The notes: generated by a model not told the origin, from the letters alone. Positions 42,671-52,127 are shown, counted from the stretch's first letter. The stretch: DNA of 64,000 bases from Alicyclobacillus contaminans DSM 17975 (GCF_000429525.1 NZ_AUCA01000009.1:25061-89060); one strand, 5' to 3'. Program-made: numbers and translations.

Positions 42671-42890
42671 GTATGGACTATGCAGATTTCTGTTGATGTT
42701 CGTAACAGTGTTATGTTATATTCGGCGCGTCGGCGCGGGGTTTCGAGAATCACGCGCTGAAAGATGTGCTCGATGCTCTGAATAACGCTGAGTTTGACAT
42801 GTTGCAGAATCATGTGAACTGCATCAGGTCGTGCAAGGCGAAACAAAGTGCACCGTATGAGCGTTGCGGGAACAGAACACTGTTACAATC

Positions 42891-42899
42891 GCCGGGTGC
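42891..42899 (+). promoter_or_regulatory. Extended -10 promoter for the ABC exporter genes
   Basis: TGTTACAAT: an extended -10 (TGnTACAAT) 88 bp before the start codon; no matching -35 at standard distance. Confidence 0.4.
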
Positions 42900-42986
42900 A
42901 CGAACCAGCGTTCTGGCGTTGTTCATATTCAGTTCGCAATTGTGCGCTATTGTCCATGCAGACAGAATGAGTGAGGAGGAATCGCG

Positions 42987-44018
42987 GTGTCGAAGAGAAA
43001 CGCAAGCGAATCGACGCTAGCCCACGATACCTGGGCCGTCGAAGCGCGCGGACTCGTGAAGCAGTTTGGCGACAATCGGGCGGTGGATGGAGTCGACCTG
43101 ACCGTCCGCGCCGGAACCATCTACGGAGTGCTCGGGCCGAACGGGGCTGGGAAAACCACCACCATCCGCATGTTGGCCACGTTGCTTCGACCGGATGCCG
43201 GATGGGCGCGCATCTTCGGATATGACGTCGTGAAAGAACCGCAAATTGTCCGCCAGTTGATTGGCGTGACCGGCCAGTATGCATCGGTCGACGAATCGCT
43301 CAGTGCGACGGAGAACCTGATTATCTTCTCCCGGCTGCTGGGCCTGGGACGGGCGGAAGCGAAGCGAAAGGCCGCGGAGCTGCTGGAGGAATTTGGGCTG
43401 ACGGAGGCGGCGAAACGGCCATTGAAGAATTTTTCCGGCGGCATGCGCCGGCGGCTGGATTTGGCGGCGAGCCTGATTGCGCAGCCACCGCTCATCTTCC
43501 TGGATGAACCGACAACCGGGCTCGATCCCCGGACCCGCGCCCAGATGTGGGACACCATCCGCAGGCTGGTGAAGACCGGATCAACGGTGCTGTTGACCAC
43601 GCAGTATCTCGACGAGGCCGACCAACTGGCGGATCGAATTGCGGTGATTGATCGCGGGCGGGTTGTCGCCGAGGGCACTGTCGATGAGCTGAAACTGTCG
43701 GTGGGTACGTCGTCTCTGCAACTGCGCGTCCAGAGTCCGACGGACATGGATCGCGCGCGCCAGATGGTGGATCAGGTGCTTGGGGTGAAGTCCGTTGTCT
43801 CGCCGGAGGCGGGAAAAATCACGGCGTCGATGGCGAACGCGGACCAGGTGACCGATCTGTTGATCCGCCTTCGCGAAGCGCGGATTCATCTGGCTGAGAT
43901 GAGCGTGCAAAAACCGAGCCTCGACGAGGTGTTCCTGACCATCACCGTGCACGGGGTGAAAGAACGCGAATCCGCGGCGGTGGAAGATGAACACGAATTG
44001 GAGGTGACCCGCGTATGA
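42987..44018 (+). CDS. Drug-resistance type ABC exporter, ATP-binding protein (DrrA-like)
   Basis: 343 residues. Walker A GPNGAGKTTT (near 50), signature FSGGMRRRLDLA (near 152), Walker B LIFLDEPTTGLD, H-loop TTQYLDEA, and the DrrA-type C-terminal domain ending with KPSLDEVFL. GTG start after GAGGAGGA. ATGA overlap with the permease. Exports hydrophobic compounds such as antibiotics or lipids; substrate unknown. Confidence 0.9.
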   Translation: MSKRNASESTLAHDTWAVEARGLVKQFGDNRAVDGVDLTVRAGTIYGVLGPNGAGKTTTIRMLATLLRPDAGWARIFGYDVVKEPQIVRQLIGVTGQYASVDESLSATENLIIFSRLLGLGRAEAKRKAAELLEEFGLTEAAKRPLKNFSGGMRRRLDLAASLIAQPPLIFLDEPTTGLDPRTRAQMWDTIRRLVKTGSTVLLTTQYLDEADQLADRIAVIDRGRVVAEGTVDELKLSVGTSSLQLRVQSPTDMDRARQMVDQVLGVKSVVSPEAGKITASMANADQVTDLLIRLREARIHLAEMSVQKPSLDEVFLTITVHGVKERESAAVEDEHELEVTRV

Positions 44019-44833
44019 GCAACGTTTCCATCACACCGGAGATCAGGCGATCCCTGAAGAACCACACAAGCCTCTCTCAATCGGTGCGCAACTCATTCAC
44101 CATGGCCTATCGCGGCCTGCTGAAGATTCGTCGCACCCCCGAGCAGTTGTTTGACGTGACGTTCCAACCCATCATCTTCACGCTGATGTTCACCTATATC
44201 TTTGGCGGGGCCGTTTCCGGCAACGTGTACAATTACCTGCCCATCATCATTCCCGGCAACCTCGTGCAAACCGTCATCACGACATCGATTGTCACCGGCG
44301 TACAACTGCGGGAAGACATGGACAAGGGGGTGTTTGACCGCTTCAAGTCGCTGCCGATTGCGCGCATCGCGCCACTGGCAGGCGCACTGTTGGCCGATAC
44401 CGTTCGGTATACCATCGCGACGGTGCTCACCTTTGCGATGGGCTACATCATGGGGTATCGCCCCAACGGAGGCTTCGGCCACGTGGTGCTGGCGGGGATT
44501 CTGGTGATTGTGTGTTCGTGGGCGGTCAGCTGGATCTTCGCGTTCTTTGGCGTGATTGCTCGCACCGCATCGAGCGTCCAGGGCATCTCCATGCTCATCC
44601 TGTTTCCGCTGACGTTCTTGTCCAACGCGTACGTACCGGTTGACACAATGCCCAAGTGGCTGCAGTGGTTCGTTCACGCCAACCCGATTTCGCACCTGGT
44701 CTCCGCGGTGCGCGACATGGTCAACACGAGCGCCTTCGGTGGGAGCGACCTGGTTATCTCGCTCGTTGGCGCGGCCATCATCGTGGCGCTCTTTGCGCCG
44801 CTCACCGTGCGGGCCTACATGCGCCGCACCTGA
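44015..44833 (+). CDS. ABC-2 type exporter permease (DrrB-like)
   Basis: 272 residues with six hydrophobic helices. ABC-2 features: PEQLFDVTFQPIIFTLMFTYIFGGAV near the N-terminus and LIVLFPLTFLSNAYVPVDTMPKWL-like segment (ILFPLTFLSNAYVPVDTMP) with FVHANPISHLVSAVRD. Partner of the preceding ATPase. Confidence 0.9.
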   Translation: MSNVSITPEIRRSLKNHTSLSQSVRNSFTMAYRGLLKIRRTPEQLFDVTFQPIIFTLMFTYIFGGAVSGNVYNYLPIIIPGNLVQTVITTSIVTGVQLREDMDKGVFDRFKSLPIARIAPLAGALLADTVRYTIATVLTFAMGYIMGYRPNGGFGHVVLAGILVIVCSWAVSWIFAFFGVIARTASSVQGISMLILFPLTFLSNAYVPVDTMPKWLQWFVHANPISHLVSAVRDMVNTSAFGGSDLVISLVGAAIIVALFAPLTVRAYMRRT

Positions 44834-44956
44834 AGCGCTGGCGTGCGACAGCTCGGATATCCGACGCGGAGAAGGAACTCATTCTGCGGGATGAAGATCT
44901 GCGGCTGGCGCTCGGCATGGTGGTCGCACAAAAGGAATAATGGACGAACACCCACA

Positions 44957-44982
44957 CAGGAGCCCTTCGAGGCTCCTGTTTT
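44957..44982 (+). terminator. Terminator after the ABC exporter
   Basis: CAGGAGCC (44957-44964), CTTCGA loop, GGCTCCTG (44971-44978), TTTT. Confidence 0.75.
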
Positions 44983-45015
44983 GCGTAGAGCTGCATGGTG
45001 GTCAAGACAATCATT

Positions 45016-45031
45016 GTCAAGTATACTTGAC
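45016..45031 (+). promoter_or_regulatory. Perfect 16-bp palindrome (operator) before the molybdate-type operon
   Basis: GTCAAGTATACTTGAC, 86 bp ahead of the regulator start. TTGTCA (45014-45019), 17-bp spacer and TAAATG (45037-45042) form a possible promoter that the palindrome overlaps, the layout of an autorepressed operon. Confidence 0.5.
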
Positions 45032-45116
45032 GAGAGTAAATGATGATTGCGATCCGGTCCGCCAACATTGGCGCAACCAAACCATCGCCTTCGGGCGGTC
45101 TACGGAGGAGACCAAC

Positions 45117-46253
45117 GTGGAGCAGAGGCGCGGGATGCTGAACAACCGAGTGCGTCTGTTGCGGGAGCGAAGTGGGTACTCCCAGGCGGAGCTGGCGCGC
45201 CGCGTGGGCGTAACGAGGCAGGCGCTGAGCCTGGTGGAGTCCGGGCAGGTGATCCCGAGCACGGTTGTGGCGCTGCGACTGGCGCGCGTGCTCGGGGCAT
45301 CGGTGGAGGACGTGTTTTTCGAGGAGCCGTTGAGTGAGCCGCTGCGGGTGGTCAGCGTGTCGGGACACCCGATGGAGGTCGGCGACAGGGTCCTGGTGTT
45401 GGAGCGCGGGGGGAGGCACGTGGCACGGCGGGTGCCGGAGAATGGGGGCGGGTATGCGCAGATTGCGCCCGCGGTGGGTGTGGTCTTGGAGTGTTTGCCG
45501 GATGGACGCGTCACGATTGCGCAGCCACCGGGACAGTCGCTCTGGCCCTCCGCCGTGGTGGCGGGCTGTGACATCGGGCTCGGGCTGTTGGCGGAGCACG
45601 CGAAGGTGCGGGGCACCCGGACTCCGCCGTCACTGAATCCGGTCTGGGAAAACGCGGACAATGAGCGTGCGCTGCGCCACCTCGCGGACGGACTGGCGAA
45701 TGTGGCGGCGGTGCATTTTCCGGCCGCGCGGCCGCCGGTGCCGGATGTGCGGATGGGCGCTCTGATACGCATGCACTTTGCCTCGTGGTCAGTGGGATGG
45801 TTCGTGAAGCGCGGGAATCCTGCCGGATTTCGGCACGTGGAGGATTTGGCCAGCGGTCGTCTGCGGCTTGCCAATCGTCCGCAGGGATCTGGCGTACGGG
45901 CCCTGTTGGACCGATTGCTTGCGGAGGCGGGCGTGGATAGTGCGGTCATCCCCGGCTATACGTGGGAACTGCCCGGGCACCTGCAGGTGGCCGAGGCGGT
46001 CGCGAACGGCCTCGCCGACGTGGGTATTGGCATCGCCAGCGCCGCCGCGTTGACAAAGCTCGATTTTGTGTCCATTCAGGAGGAGGTCTGCGAGCTTTGG
46101 ATCCCGGAAGCTGAGTTGGACACCCATGCCGTGCAGCTTCTGTGTGAAACGCTGCAGTCCGACGTGTTCCGGTGGGATCTGGAACGGTACGGTCCATACG
46201 ACGTGTCGCGGACCGGGATGCAACATGCAGGGGAAAGGGAGAAAATCGAATGA
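45117..46253 (+). CDS. XRE-type regulator with periplasmic-binding-protein-like domain
   Basis: 378 residues. N-terminal HTH (about 7-65; SGYSQAELARRVGVTRQALSLVESG), a middle segment (about 75-160), then a PBP-like/LysR-type ligand domain (about 175-365; GWFVKRGNPAGFRHVEDLASGRLRLANRP). This architecture is known for regulators of molybdate/tungstate uptake and molybdopterin genes. It is translationally coupled (ATGA) to the binding-protein gene of an anion ABC operon, so it probably senses the same oxyanion. GTG start 6 nt after GGAGGAG. Confidence 0.8.
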   Translation: MEQRRGMLNNRVRLLRERSGYSQAELARRVGVTRQALSLVESGQVIPSTVVALRLARVLGASVEDVFFEEPLSEPLRVVSVSGHPMEVGDRVLVLERGGRHVARRVPENGGGYAQIAPAVGVVLECLPDGRVTIAQPPGQSLWPSAVVAGCDIGLGLLAEHAKVRGTRTPPSLNPVWENADNERALRHLADGLANVAAVHFPAARPPVPDVRMGALIRMHFASWSVGWFVKRGNPAGFRHVEDLASGRLRLANRPQGSGVRALLDRLLAEAGVDSAVIPGYTWELPGHLQVAEAVANGLADVGIGIASAAALTKLDFVSIQEEVCELWIPEAELDTHAVQLLCETLQSDVFRWDLERYGPYDVSRTGMQHAGEREKIE

Positions 46254-47275
46254 GTTCAAAGATTCGCAAGTTTGCACGGACGTTTGCCCTCTGTGCGTCG
46301 GTCGTGATGGCCGCGGCGGGCTGCGGGACCACCACAACAAACACAGCGGCCGCCGGGAACGCGGCCGACAAATCCCGAGCGTCCGGTGTGGCGTCGGTGG
46401 CGTACGCAGGATCACTGCAGTTGGTGAACGACCAGGTCGTCGGGCCAGCCTTCACCCGGGCCACGGGAATTTCGTACCAGGGACGGGGCGGGGGCTCGTA
46501 CGCCGTGGCGCAATTGATTGCGGGACACGAGATCACCCCGAACGTGTTTATGAGCATCGGCACCGGACCGGTGAAAGTGATCAATCCAGCCTTCACCACG
46601 TGGGCGGTCGGCTTCGCCAGCTCGCCGCTGGTCATCGCGTACTCTCCCGAGAGTCCGTACGCGCGTCAAATGGAAGCCATAGCGAAAGGAAAAGCGCCGC
46701 TCTCAACATTGTTTACGCTGATGGCACAGCCGACGTTTCACCTCGGTCGGACGGATCCGAACACAGACCCGCAGGGACAATATTTCATCCTTATGCTGCA
46801 CCTGGCGGAGCAGGCCCTGAAGCTGCCCGCGGGCACCGCCGACAAGATCCTCGGCGGCGTGAACAATCCCCGGGAAATTTTCGACGAACAGACCATCCTC
46901 TCCAGACTGCAGGCGGGGCAGTTGGACGCGTCCAGCGCGTATCTGCCGGAGGCGGTGCAGCGTCACCTGCCCTACATCCAGTTGCCGGACACGGTGAATC
47001 TGGGCAATCCGGCCGACGCCGCGACGTATGCGAAGCAGTCGCTGCGCCTTTCGAATGGCAAGGTTGTCACCGGCGCGCCGATTGAAGTGTACATTACCGC
47101 GCTGAAAGGCACGCCAGCCACCGCAGCGGGTGAGGCGTTCGTGCGATTTATCCTGTCGCCCCAGGGGCAACAACTGTACAAGCAAGCGGGCTACACGCTG
47201 ACGCCCCCCATCGTGTACGGCCAAAAGCGCGACATTCCGTCGTCCATTCTCGGTGAACTCGGGCAGGTGCAGTAG
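46250..47275 (+). CDS. Molybdate/tungstate-type ABC substrate-binding lipoprotein
   Basis: 341 residues. Lipoprotein signal (FALCASVVMAAAGC, Cys near 25), then a type II binding fold with VAYAGSLQLVNDQVVGPAF and RGGGSYAVAQLIAG, like WtpA/ModA proteins (AGSL at the anion site). Located outside the membrane. Tungstate, molybdate or another oxyanion cannot be separated from sequence alone. Confidence 0.8.
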   Translation: MSSKIRKFARTFALCASVVMAAAGCGTTTTNTAAAGNAADKSRASGVASVAYAGSLQLVNDQVVGPAFTRATGISYQGRGGGSYAVAQLIAGHEITPNVFMSIGTGPVKVINPAFTTWAVGFASSPLVIAYSPESPYARQMEAIAKGKAPLSTLFTLMAQPTFHLGRTDPNTDPQGQYFILMLHLAEQALKLPAGTADKILGGVNNPREIFDEQTILSRLQAGQLDASSAYLPEAVQRHLPYIQLPDTVNLGNPADAATYAKQSLRLSNGKVVTGAPIEVYITALKGTPATAAGEAFVRFILSPQGQQLYKQAGYTLTPPIVYGQKRDIPSSILGELGQVQ

Positions 47276-47278
47276 ACC

Positions 47279-48067
47279 GTGCGGCGCGTGGTTCCTGGTG
47301 CCTGGATGGTTCGCTTCAGTGCCTTACTGTGCGCCGTGTTTCTCCTGCTGCCGCTCGCATCGCTCGCGCAGCATGTGGGCGCTCGCGCCATTGTGAACGC
47401 GTGGCGGATGGGCGGACGATCCGCTGTGATCACGTCGATGACGTGCACGATGCTGTCAATGGCCGTGATTCTCGTGTTTGGGACGCCGCTCGCGTACATG
47501 ATGTCCCGCCGGCGAACGCCGTTTTGGCGACTGGTCGAATTTCTGATGCTGATTCCGCTGCTCATGCCCCCCCTCGTCATCGGGCTGTTGTTGATGTACG
47601 TGTACGGTCCGTACGGCGGCATCGGTCGGGCGCTGTCCCAGCTGGGCCTGGTGGCCACCAACAGTGCGCTGGCGGTGGTGCTGGCGCAGGTGTACGAAGC
47701 GCTGCCGTATTATCTGTTCGCGGCTCAGGCGGCGTTCAGTCAGGTGGACAGAGGCGTGGAGCGGGCATCGTTGTCGCTCGGGATGGGGCCGCTGGCGACG
47801 TTTCGACGCGTGACCGTTCCGCTGGCGCTGCCGGGCCTTTGCGTGGGGCTCGCGATGGCCTTTGCGCGAGCCATCGGGGCGTTTGGAGCCGTGATTGTCA
47901 TGGCGTACTATCCGAGCACGCTGCCCGTCAGCATTTGGATTTCCCTGCAGGAACAGGGGTTGCCGGCCGCCTTGCCGCTGGCGGTGCTGTTGTTGGTGGT
48001 GGCCCTACCGTTGCCGCTGTTGGTCGTGTTGTGGAGGCGCATGCGAGATGCTTCAAGTCCAGTGTGA
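47279..48067 (+). CDS. Molybdate/tungstate-type ABC permease
   Basis: 262 residues with about six membrane helices; EAA loop ASLSLGMGPLATFRRVTVPLALPG (about 165-190) and FARAIGAFGAVIVMAYYP, as in ModB/WtpB/CysT permeases. GTG start 3 bp after the binding protein; its end overlaps the ATPase start by 20 bp. Confidence 0.85.
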   Translation: MRRVVPGAWMVRFSALLCAVFLLLPLASLAQHVGARAIVNAWRMGGRSAVITSMTCTMLSMAVILVFGTPLAYMMSRRRTPFWRLVEFLMLIPLLMPPLVIGLLLMYVYGPYGGIGRALSQLGLVATNSALAVVLAQVYEALPYYLFAAQAAFSQVDRGVERASLSLGMGPLATFRRVTVPLALPGLCVGLAMAFARAIGAFGAVIVMAYYPSTLPVSIWISLQEQGLPAALPLAVLLLVVALPLPLLVVLWRRMRDASSPV

Positions 48068-49010
48068 GATTCCTCGGCGTTCGTTTGTGATTCACGCGGC
48101 GTTTGACGTGGGCGAAGCGGAAATCTTCGCGCTGTTTGGGCCGTCCGCCGCAGGAAAGTCGAGCATTCTATCCGCCATTGCCGGGTTTGAGCCAGACGCC
48201 CGTGGCATCGTCACGGTGGATGGGAACCCGTTGCTCGACACGACGCGTCGTCCCCCCCTGCATCTTCCGCCGTGGCAGCGGAGGGCGGGGTATGTCGAGC
48301 AATCGCCGCACTTGTTCCCCCATCTCACCGTGCTGGACAATCTTCGCTTTGGCGTCCGCGATGCGGATGCCAACGATTTCATGGCTCAACTCATTGAACG
48401 GTTTGGACTGTCCGGCCATCTCGGCGAGAAACCATACCAGCTGTCCGGTGGCTTGGCGCAGCGGGTGGCGATGGCCCGGGCGGTGGCGGCTCGCCCCCGT
48501 CTGCTGCTGCTCGACGAACCCCTGTCTGCACTCGACTGGCCCACCCGACGTCAGTTGCAGGATGTGTTGGTGGCGTTGCATCGTGACCTCCACATCCCTG
48601 TAGTGTTGGTGACGCACCAATTGGCGGAGGCACAGCGCATGGCGCACCGAATCGGCGTCCTGGATGAAGGGGAGCTCTTGCAGATGGGTTCCGTGGACGA
48701 AGTGGTGACGCGGCCCGCGACGCCACGCGTGGCCGCGCTGGTGGGGTACACGGCATTCCTTCCCATCGAGGGACGGGTGGTCGCCGTGCATCCTGAACGG
48801 GTGGTCCTCGGCGCGCGGCCCCACCTCGGGCCCGTGTTGACCGGCGTCGTTGAGCGGATGACCTGGCTTGAGGGGCGGCGTGTGATGGACGTGCGGCTGG
48901 CGCAAGGGGGGCGGATTGAGCACATTCCCCTGCACCCACTGGATTCGGTAGATCTCGGACAGGCCGTGGAGATGACGCTGGTGGAGCCGCCTGTGTTCAA
49001 TGCGCGTTAA
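48048..49010 (+). CDS. Molybdate/tungstate-type ABC ATP-binding protein
   Basis: 320 residues. Walker A GPSAAGKSS (about 30-38), signature LSGGLAQRVAMARA, Walker B LLLLDEPLSALD, H-loop VLVTHQLAEA, and a C-terminal OB/TOBE-like regulatory domain (about 230-320). Start ATG 48048 inside the permease end with GGAGG upstream. Completes a regulator-binding protein-permease-ATPase operon. Confidence 0.88.
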   Translation: MLQVQCEIPRRSFVIHAAFDVGEAEIFALFGPSAAGKSSILSAIAGFEPDARGIVTVDGNPLLDTTRRPPLHLPPWQRRAGYVEQSPHLFPHLTVLDNLRFGVRDADANDFMAQLIERFGLSGHLGEKPYQLSGGLAQRVAMARAVAARPRLLLLDEPLSALDWPTRRQLQDVLVALHRDLHIPVVLVTHQLAEAQRMAHRIGVLDEGELLQMGSVDEVVTRPATPRVAALVGYTAFLPIEGRVVAVHPERVVLGARPHLGPVLTGVVERMTWLEGRRVMDVRLAQGGRIEHIPLHPLDSVDLGQAVEMTLVEPPVFNAR

Positions 49011-49039
49011 GGGATCCGCCACACACAGTTGCGGATCCC
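49011..49039 (+). terminator. Hairpin after the molybdate-type operon
   Basis: GGGATCCGC (49011-49019) / GCGGATCCC (49031-49039), immediately after the stop codon; no clear T run. The remaining 49040-49333 before the cupin gene shows only its ribosome site (AAAGGAGA). Confidence 0.45.
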
Positions 49040-49333
49040 AGGCGATGGACCACGGGGCGATTTTCAAATGCTTCCGTTGGGTGTACGATGTTTCAAGGGA
49101 CGTATCACGGTTATCGAACGAGCGAGGAGAAGATAGCCAGTGCGTTGGTGTTCGAATGGGTGAGGGCGAACACTCTCTTCGGTCTGAAATTTCATATTTT
49201 TTCATCTCGTAGGCACTCCCGCAGCCTACAAGGTGTGCCATAAGGTGTGGGTGTGTCTGATCACTTCGTCGTGAGGTGCACCTCGGTGGCGATGGCGGAG
49301 TGGACAAGACAACGCGCAAAGGAGATACAGGCG

Positions 49334-49708
49334 ATGAAGAGCAGTAAGCAGACCGCCGAGCACTACACGTGGGGGAGCGGATGCGATGGTTGGCACCTGG
49401 TCAAGCGTGAGAATCTCAGTGTGATTCATGAACGGATGCCGCCAGGCACGTCGGAGGTCAGACATTATCACAACCGTTCCCGGCAGTTTTTCTTCGTGCT
49501 CACTGGGACGGCAACCTTGGTGGTGGGTGAGGAACGGCATACTATCCACCCGTGGGAGGGAGTGGAAGTTCCTCCGGGCCAGCTGCACCAAATGCGAAAC
49601 GAATCCGAGGACGATGTGGAGTTTCTGGTCATCTCCCACCCGAAAAGCCACGGGGACAGAGTGGTTTTGGACAGGCACGAGACCGGAGGGATGGTGTATG
49701 GCGGATAA
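49334..49708 (+). CDS. Cupin-domain protein
   Basis: 124 residues. Single cupin barrel with metal ligands HYHNRSRQFFFVLTG (motif 1: H-x-H...E replaced by Q/F region) and PPGQLHQMRN (motif 2 His). Role unknown; small cupins are isomerases, dioxygenases or sensors. ATG 49334 follows AAAGGAGA. Overlaps the next gene by 11 bp. Confidence 0.8.
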   Translation: MKSSKQTAEHYTWGSGCDGWHLVKRENLSVIHERMPPGTSEVRHYHNRSRQFFFVLTGTATLVVGEERHTIHPWEGVEVPPGQLHQMRNESEDDVEFLVISHPKSHGDRVVLDRHETGGMVYGG

Positions 49709-50177
49709 ATTAAAGGAGAGCGCCCAGCGTGTGCAGAACATTCTGTTGTCGATGGGATATACGAACCCTGTGATGGAACTTCCGGACAGCACACGGACGG
49801 CGAAGGAAGCCGCCGCAGCCATTGGCTGCGAAGTGGCGCAGATTGCGAAATCGATTGTGTTTCGGCTGCAGAGATCAGGCCGGCCATTGTTGGTCGTGGC
49901 CAGCGGCGTGAACCGAGTCAATGAAGCGCGCATCGCTGATCACGTGGGCGATGCATTGGGGAAGGCGGACGCAGACTTTGTACGTGAACACACCGGATAC
50001 GTCATCGGCGGCGTGCCTCCGATTGGACACATTCAGCCGATAGATACGATTGTGGACGAGGATCTGTGCCAATTTGAGACCATCTGGGCTGCGGCAGGAC
50101 ATCCGAAAGCGGTATTTCAATTGACGCCGTCGGAACTCATCGCCATGACCGCTGGACAGGTGATGCGGATAAATTAG
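49698..50177 (+). CDS. YbaK/EbsC-type aminoacyl-tRNA deacylase domain protein
   Basis: 159 residues of the YbaK/ProX editing fold: ELPDSTRTAKEAAAAIGCEVAQIAKSIVFR with the conserved Lys, and GYVIGGVPPIGH near residue 112. Members hydrolyse mischarged tRNAs in trans. Translationally coupled to the cupin gene. Confidence 0.85.
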   Translation: MADKLKESAQRVQNILLSMGYTNPVMELPDSTRTAKEAAAAIGCEVAQIAKSIVFRLQRSGRPLLVVASGVNRVNEARIADHVGDALGKADADFVREHTGYVIGGVPPIGHIQPIDTIVDEDLCQFETIWAAAGHPKAVFQLTPSELIAMTAGQVMRIN

Positions 50178-50185
50178 GGCAGGAT

Positions 50186-50686
50186 GTGCTCCGACTTCTC
50201 ACCGGCCAAGAAAGCTCATACCGACTCCTTCTGCGCCATGCCACCGACCCTCACCAAGCCGCGTCGCACCGGTCGAACGCAGTCCATTTCTTGCCGCCGT
50301 TGGACAACCTGCTGTGGCGGCGGGACAGAGTCGCCGACCTGTTTGATTTCTCCTATAGGTGGGAGATTTACACGCCTGCCGCGAAACGCCGGTTCGGATA
50401 CTACACCATGCCCATTCTGGCGGGGGATGCGCTCATCGGGCGGATCGATCCGAAGCTGGATCGAAAGCGCGCCCGCTTGGACATCCAACTCCTGCAAATC
50501 GAGCCTCGGGTGCGCTGGACGAAATCTCTCCGACGTCGCGTGTTGGCGGCGCTGGCGGCGTTCGCACGCGCGCACGGCGCCGAGCTGGGGGAAGTTGTGC
50601 ACACCATGCCGGAGGGATTGTGGGAGGATGATGTAGATGTGGAACAAAGGAATTTTTACAGGAGACACTGCAGAGGCCTGCGATAA
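50186..50686 (+). pseudogene. YcaQ-like winged-helix protein, N-terminally truncated remnant
   Basis: 166 codons from GTG. The segment HFLPPLDNLLWRRDRVADLF, then YRWEIYTPAAKRRFGYYTMP and GDALIGRIDPKLDRKRARL, is the C-terminal part of the YcaQ/AlkZ-like family (DNA crosslink glycosylases, normally about 400 residues). The N-terminal two thirds, including the catalytic region, is absent upstream where the YbaK gene ends, so this is probably a deletion remnant. Confidence 0.6.
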
Positions 50687-50719
50687 AAATTGGATAGAAT
50701 CAACCAACTCGGGAAATCA

Positions 50720-50748
50720 TTGACGTTGCTCGCTAGGCTGGATACTAT
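50720..50748 (+). promoter_or_regulatory. Promoter of the secreted protein gene
   Basis: TTGACG (50720-50725), 17-bp spacer, TACTAT (50743-50748), 31 bp before the start codon. Confidence 0.65.
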
Positions 50749-50778
50749 AAAAATAACCAGGCACGAGGGGGAAATCGA

Positions 50779-52080
50779 ATGAAAAAATGGGTAGGGGCGA
50801 TGGCGGTTTGCGTGACCATGCTGGGTGCGACGGCACCGGCGGCCATGGCGAGCACGTCGACGAAGACGACAGGGCAGATTGTCGTGAACAATGACAGCAA
50901 GTTTGCTCCGAACATCATCCGTCAAGGCGGATATGACTACATGCCGGTCTGGTATGTCATACAGGCGCTCAAAGGTCTGGGCATCCAGGGTCAATGGCGC
51001 GGAAACAGCTGGTACATTACGGATCCTTCTGTCTCCGTCGCAACACCTTCGAATCCTGGAAAGGGAAATATATCTGTTTATGTGAATCGCCACTTGGTGG
51101 CGCGGATTTCATCACTGGTTGCAAAAGATCCGTCTTCCCACAAACCCACCACGTACCTGCGCGTGAATGACATGTCTCAGGTTCTGAAATCTTTGAATCT
51201 CTCGTCAGTGTTGCAGGGAGGAACGTGGACGCTGGAGACGCCTGAGGTGAAGGCCTTGGAGGATGCGTTCGCCAATACCAATGCCGCTCCTCAGTCCGAG
51301 TTGACCAGCAAGGCCACAATGCACCTGCAGTTGAATTTGACGGATCAAGGCAAGGCTGACATAGGCGATACTTCGTCCGCCATGGACATGGAAATGTCGA
51401 TGGACGCTGTGAACGGGACCGTGAATGGAGAGAAGGCGTCTCTCATCACCATAACCATCACCTCGAGCACACCCACAGGTTCCGGGGATGCATCGAATGT
51501 CTCTCAGACCATAAATCAGACCATTCAAGAGTATGTGCAAGGGAACCGGATATGGATCAATCAGGGGGATGGCTGGACGGAAGACACGGCGAGTGAACAG
51601 ATAGCGCAGGGGCTGGAGTCCCAGTTGCCCATGAACAACGTGAGCTTTTCCATGCTGCGAAACATCAAAGTGTCGCAGAGTGGCAATACCAGCACGTACA
51701 CAGCAACCTTAGATGGAAGCAGCATGGCACAGATATTGGATCCGATTCTGAATTCCCTTGGAGATTCCGTCGGAGGGACCGGAGACTTATCCACCACGCA
51801 AGTGGAATCCATCGTCAATACCATCCTGCACAACCTGAATGGCAGCCTGAACATCACGGTGCAGCCCGTCAACAATCAGAGCGTCATCACAGGTGAGCAG
51901 TTAACCTTGGACCTCGACGTTCCAATCAGCCAGCTGCCCATTCCGGAGAGTGAAAAATCGACCGTGTTGGCCGAGCTGACCGGTTTCACGATTCACGAAA
52001 CGGCGACCTACAACTTCACGTACGACAACGTGACCATCACCCCGCCTGTCGATACGAGTTCTGCGTCATCCAGCAATTGA
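50779..52080 (+). CDS. Secreted stalk-domain-like protein of unknown function
   Basis: 433 residues. Sec signal peptide (MKKWVGAMAVCVTMLGATAP, cut near AMA-ST). Residues about 30-95 resemble the copper-amine-oxidase-N 'stalk' repeat (YDYMPVWYVIQALKGLGIQGQW). The rest is rich in Ser/Thr/Asn with beta-strand pattern (TMHLQLNLTDQGK, GNTSTYTATLDGS) and no Cys, typical of an extracellular beta-rich protein similar in style to DUF6612/LppX-like binding folds. Function not recognised. Confidence 0.7.
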   Translation: MKKWVGAMAVCVTMLGATAPAAMASTSTKTTGQIVVNNDSKFAPNIIRQGGYDYMPVWYVIQALKGLGIQGQWRGNSWYITDPSVSVATPSNPGKGNISVYVNRHLVARISSLVAKDPSSHKPTTYLRVNDMSQVLKSLNLSSVLQGGTWTLETPEVKALEDAFANTNAAPQSELTSKATMHLQLNLTDQGKADIGDTSSAMDMEMSMDAVNGTVNGEKASLITITITSSTPTGSGDASNVSQTINQTIQEYVQGNRIWINQGDGWTEDTASEQIAQGLESQLPMNNVSFSMLRNIKVSQSGNTSTYTATLDGSSMAQILDPILNSLGDSVGGTGDLSTTQVESIVNTILHNLNGSLNITVQPVNNQSVITGEQLTLDLDVPISQLPIPESEKSTVLAELTGFTIHETATYNFTYDNVTITPPVDTSSASSSN

Positions 52081-52093
52081 ACGTAGTCTTTCC

Positions 52094-52127
52094 GAGGGAG
52101 TCCCGCGCTATTGGCCGGGACTTCCTC
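52094..52127 (+). terminator. Terminator after the secreted protein gene
   Basis: GAGGGAGTCCCG (52094-52105) / CGGGACTTCCTC (52116-52127), 12 bp with one G-U pair. The T content downstream is low. Confidence 0.5.

Noticed and set aside
44834..44940. Frame ending ISDAEKELILRDEDLRLALG after the ABC permease
   Set aside because: No start codon or ribosome site outside the permease gene; it exists only as a shifted frame of that gene's end.
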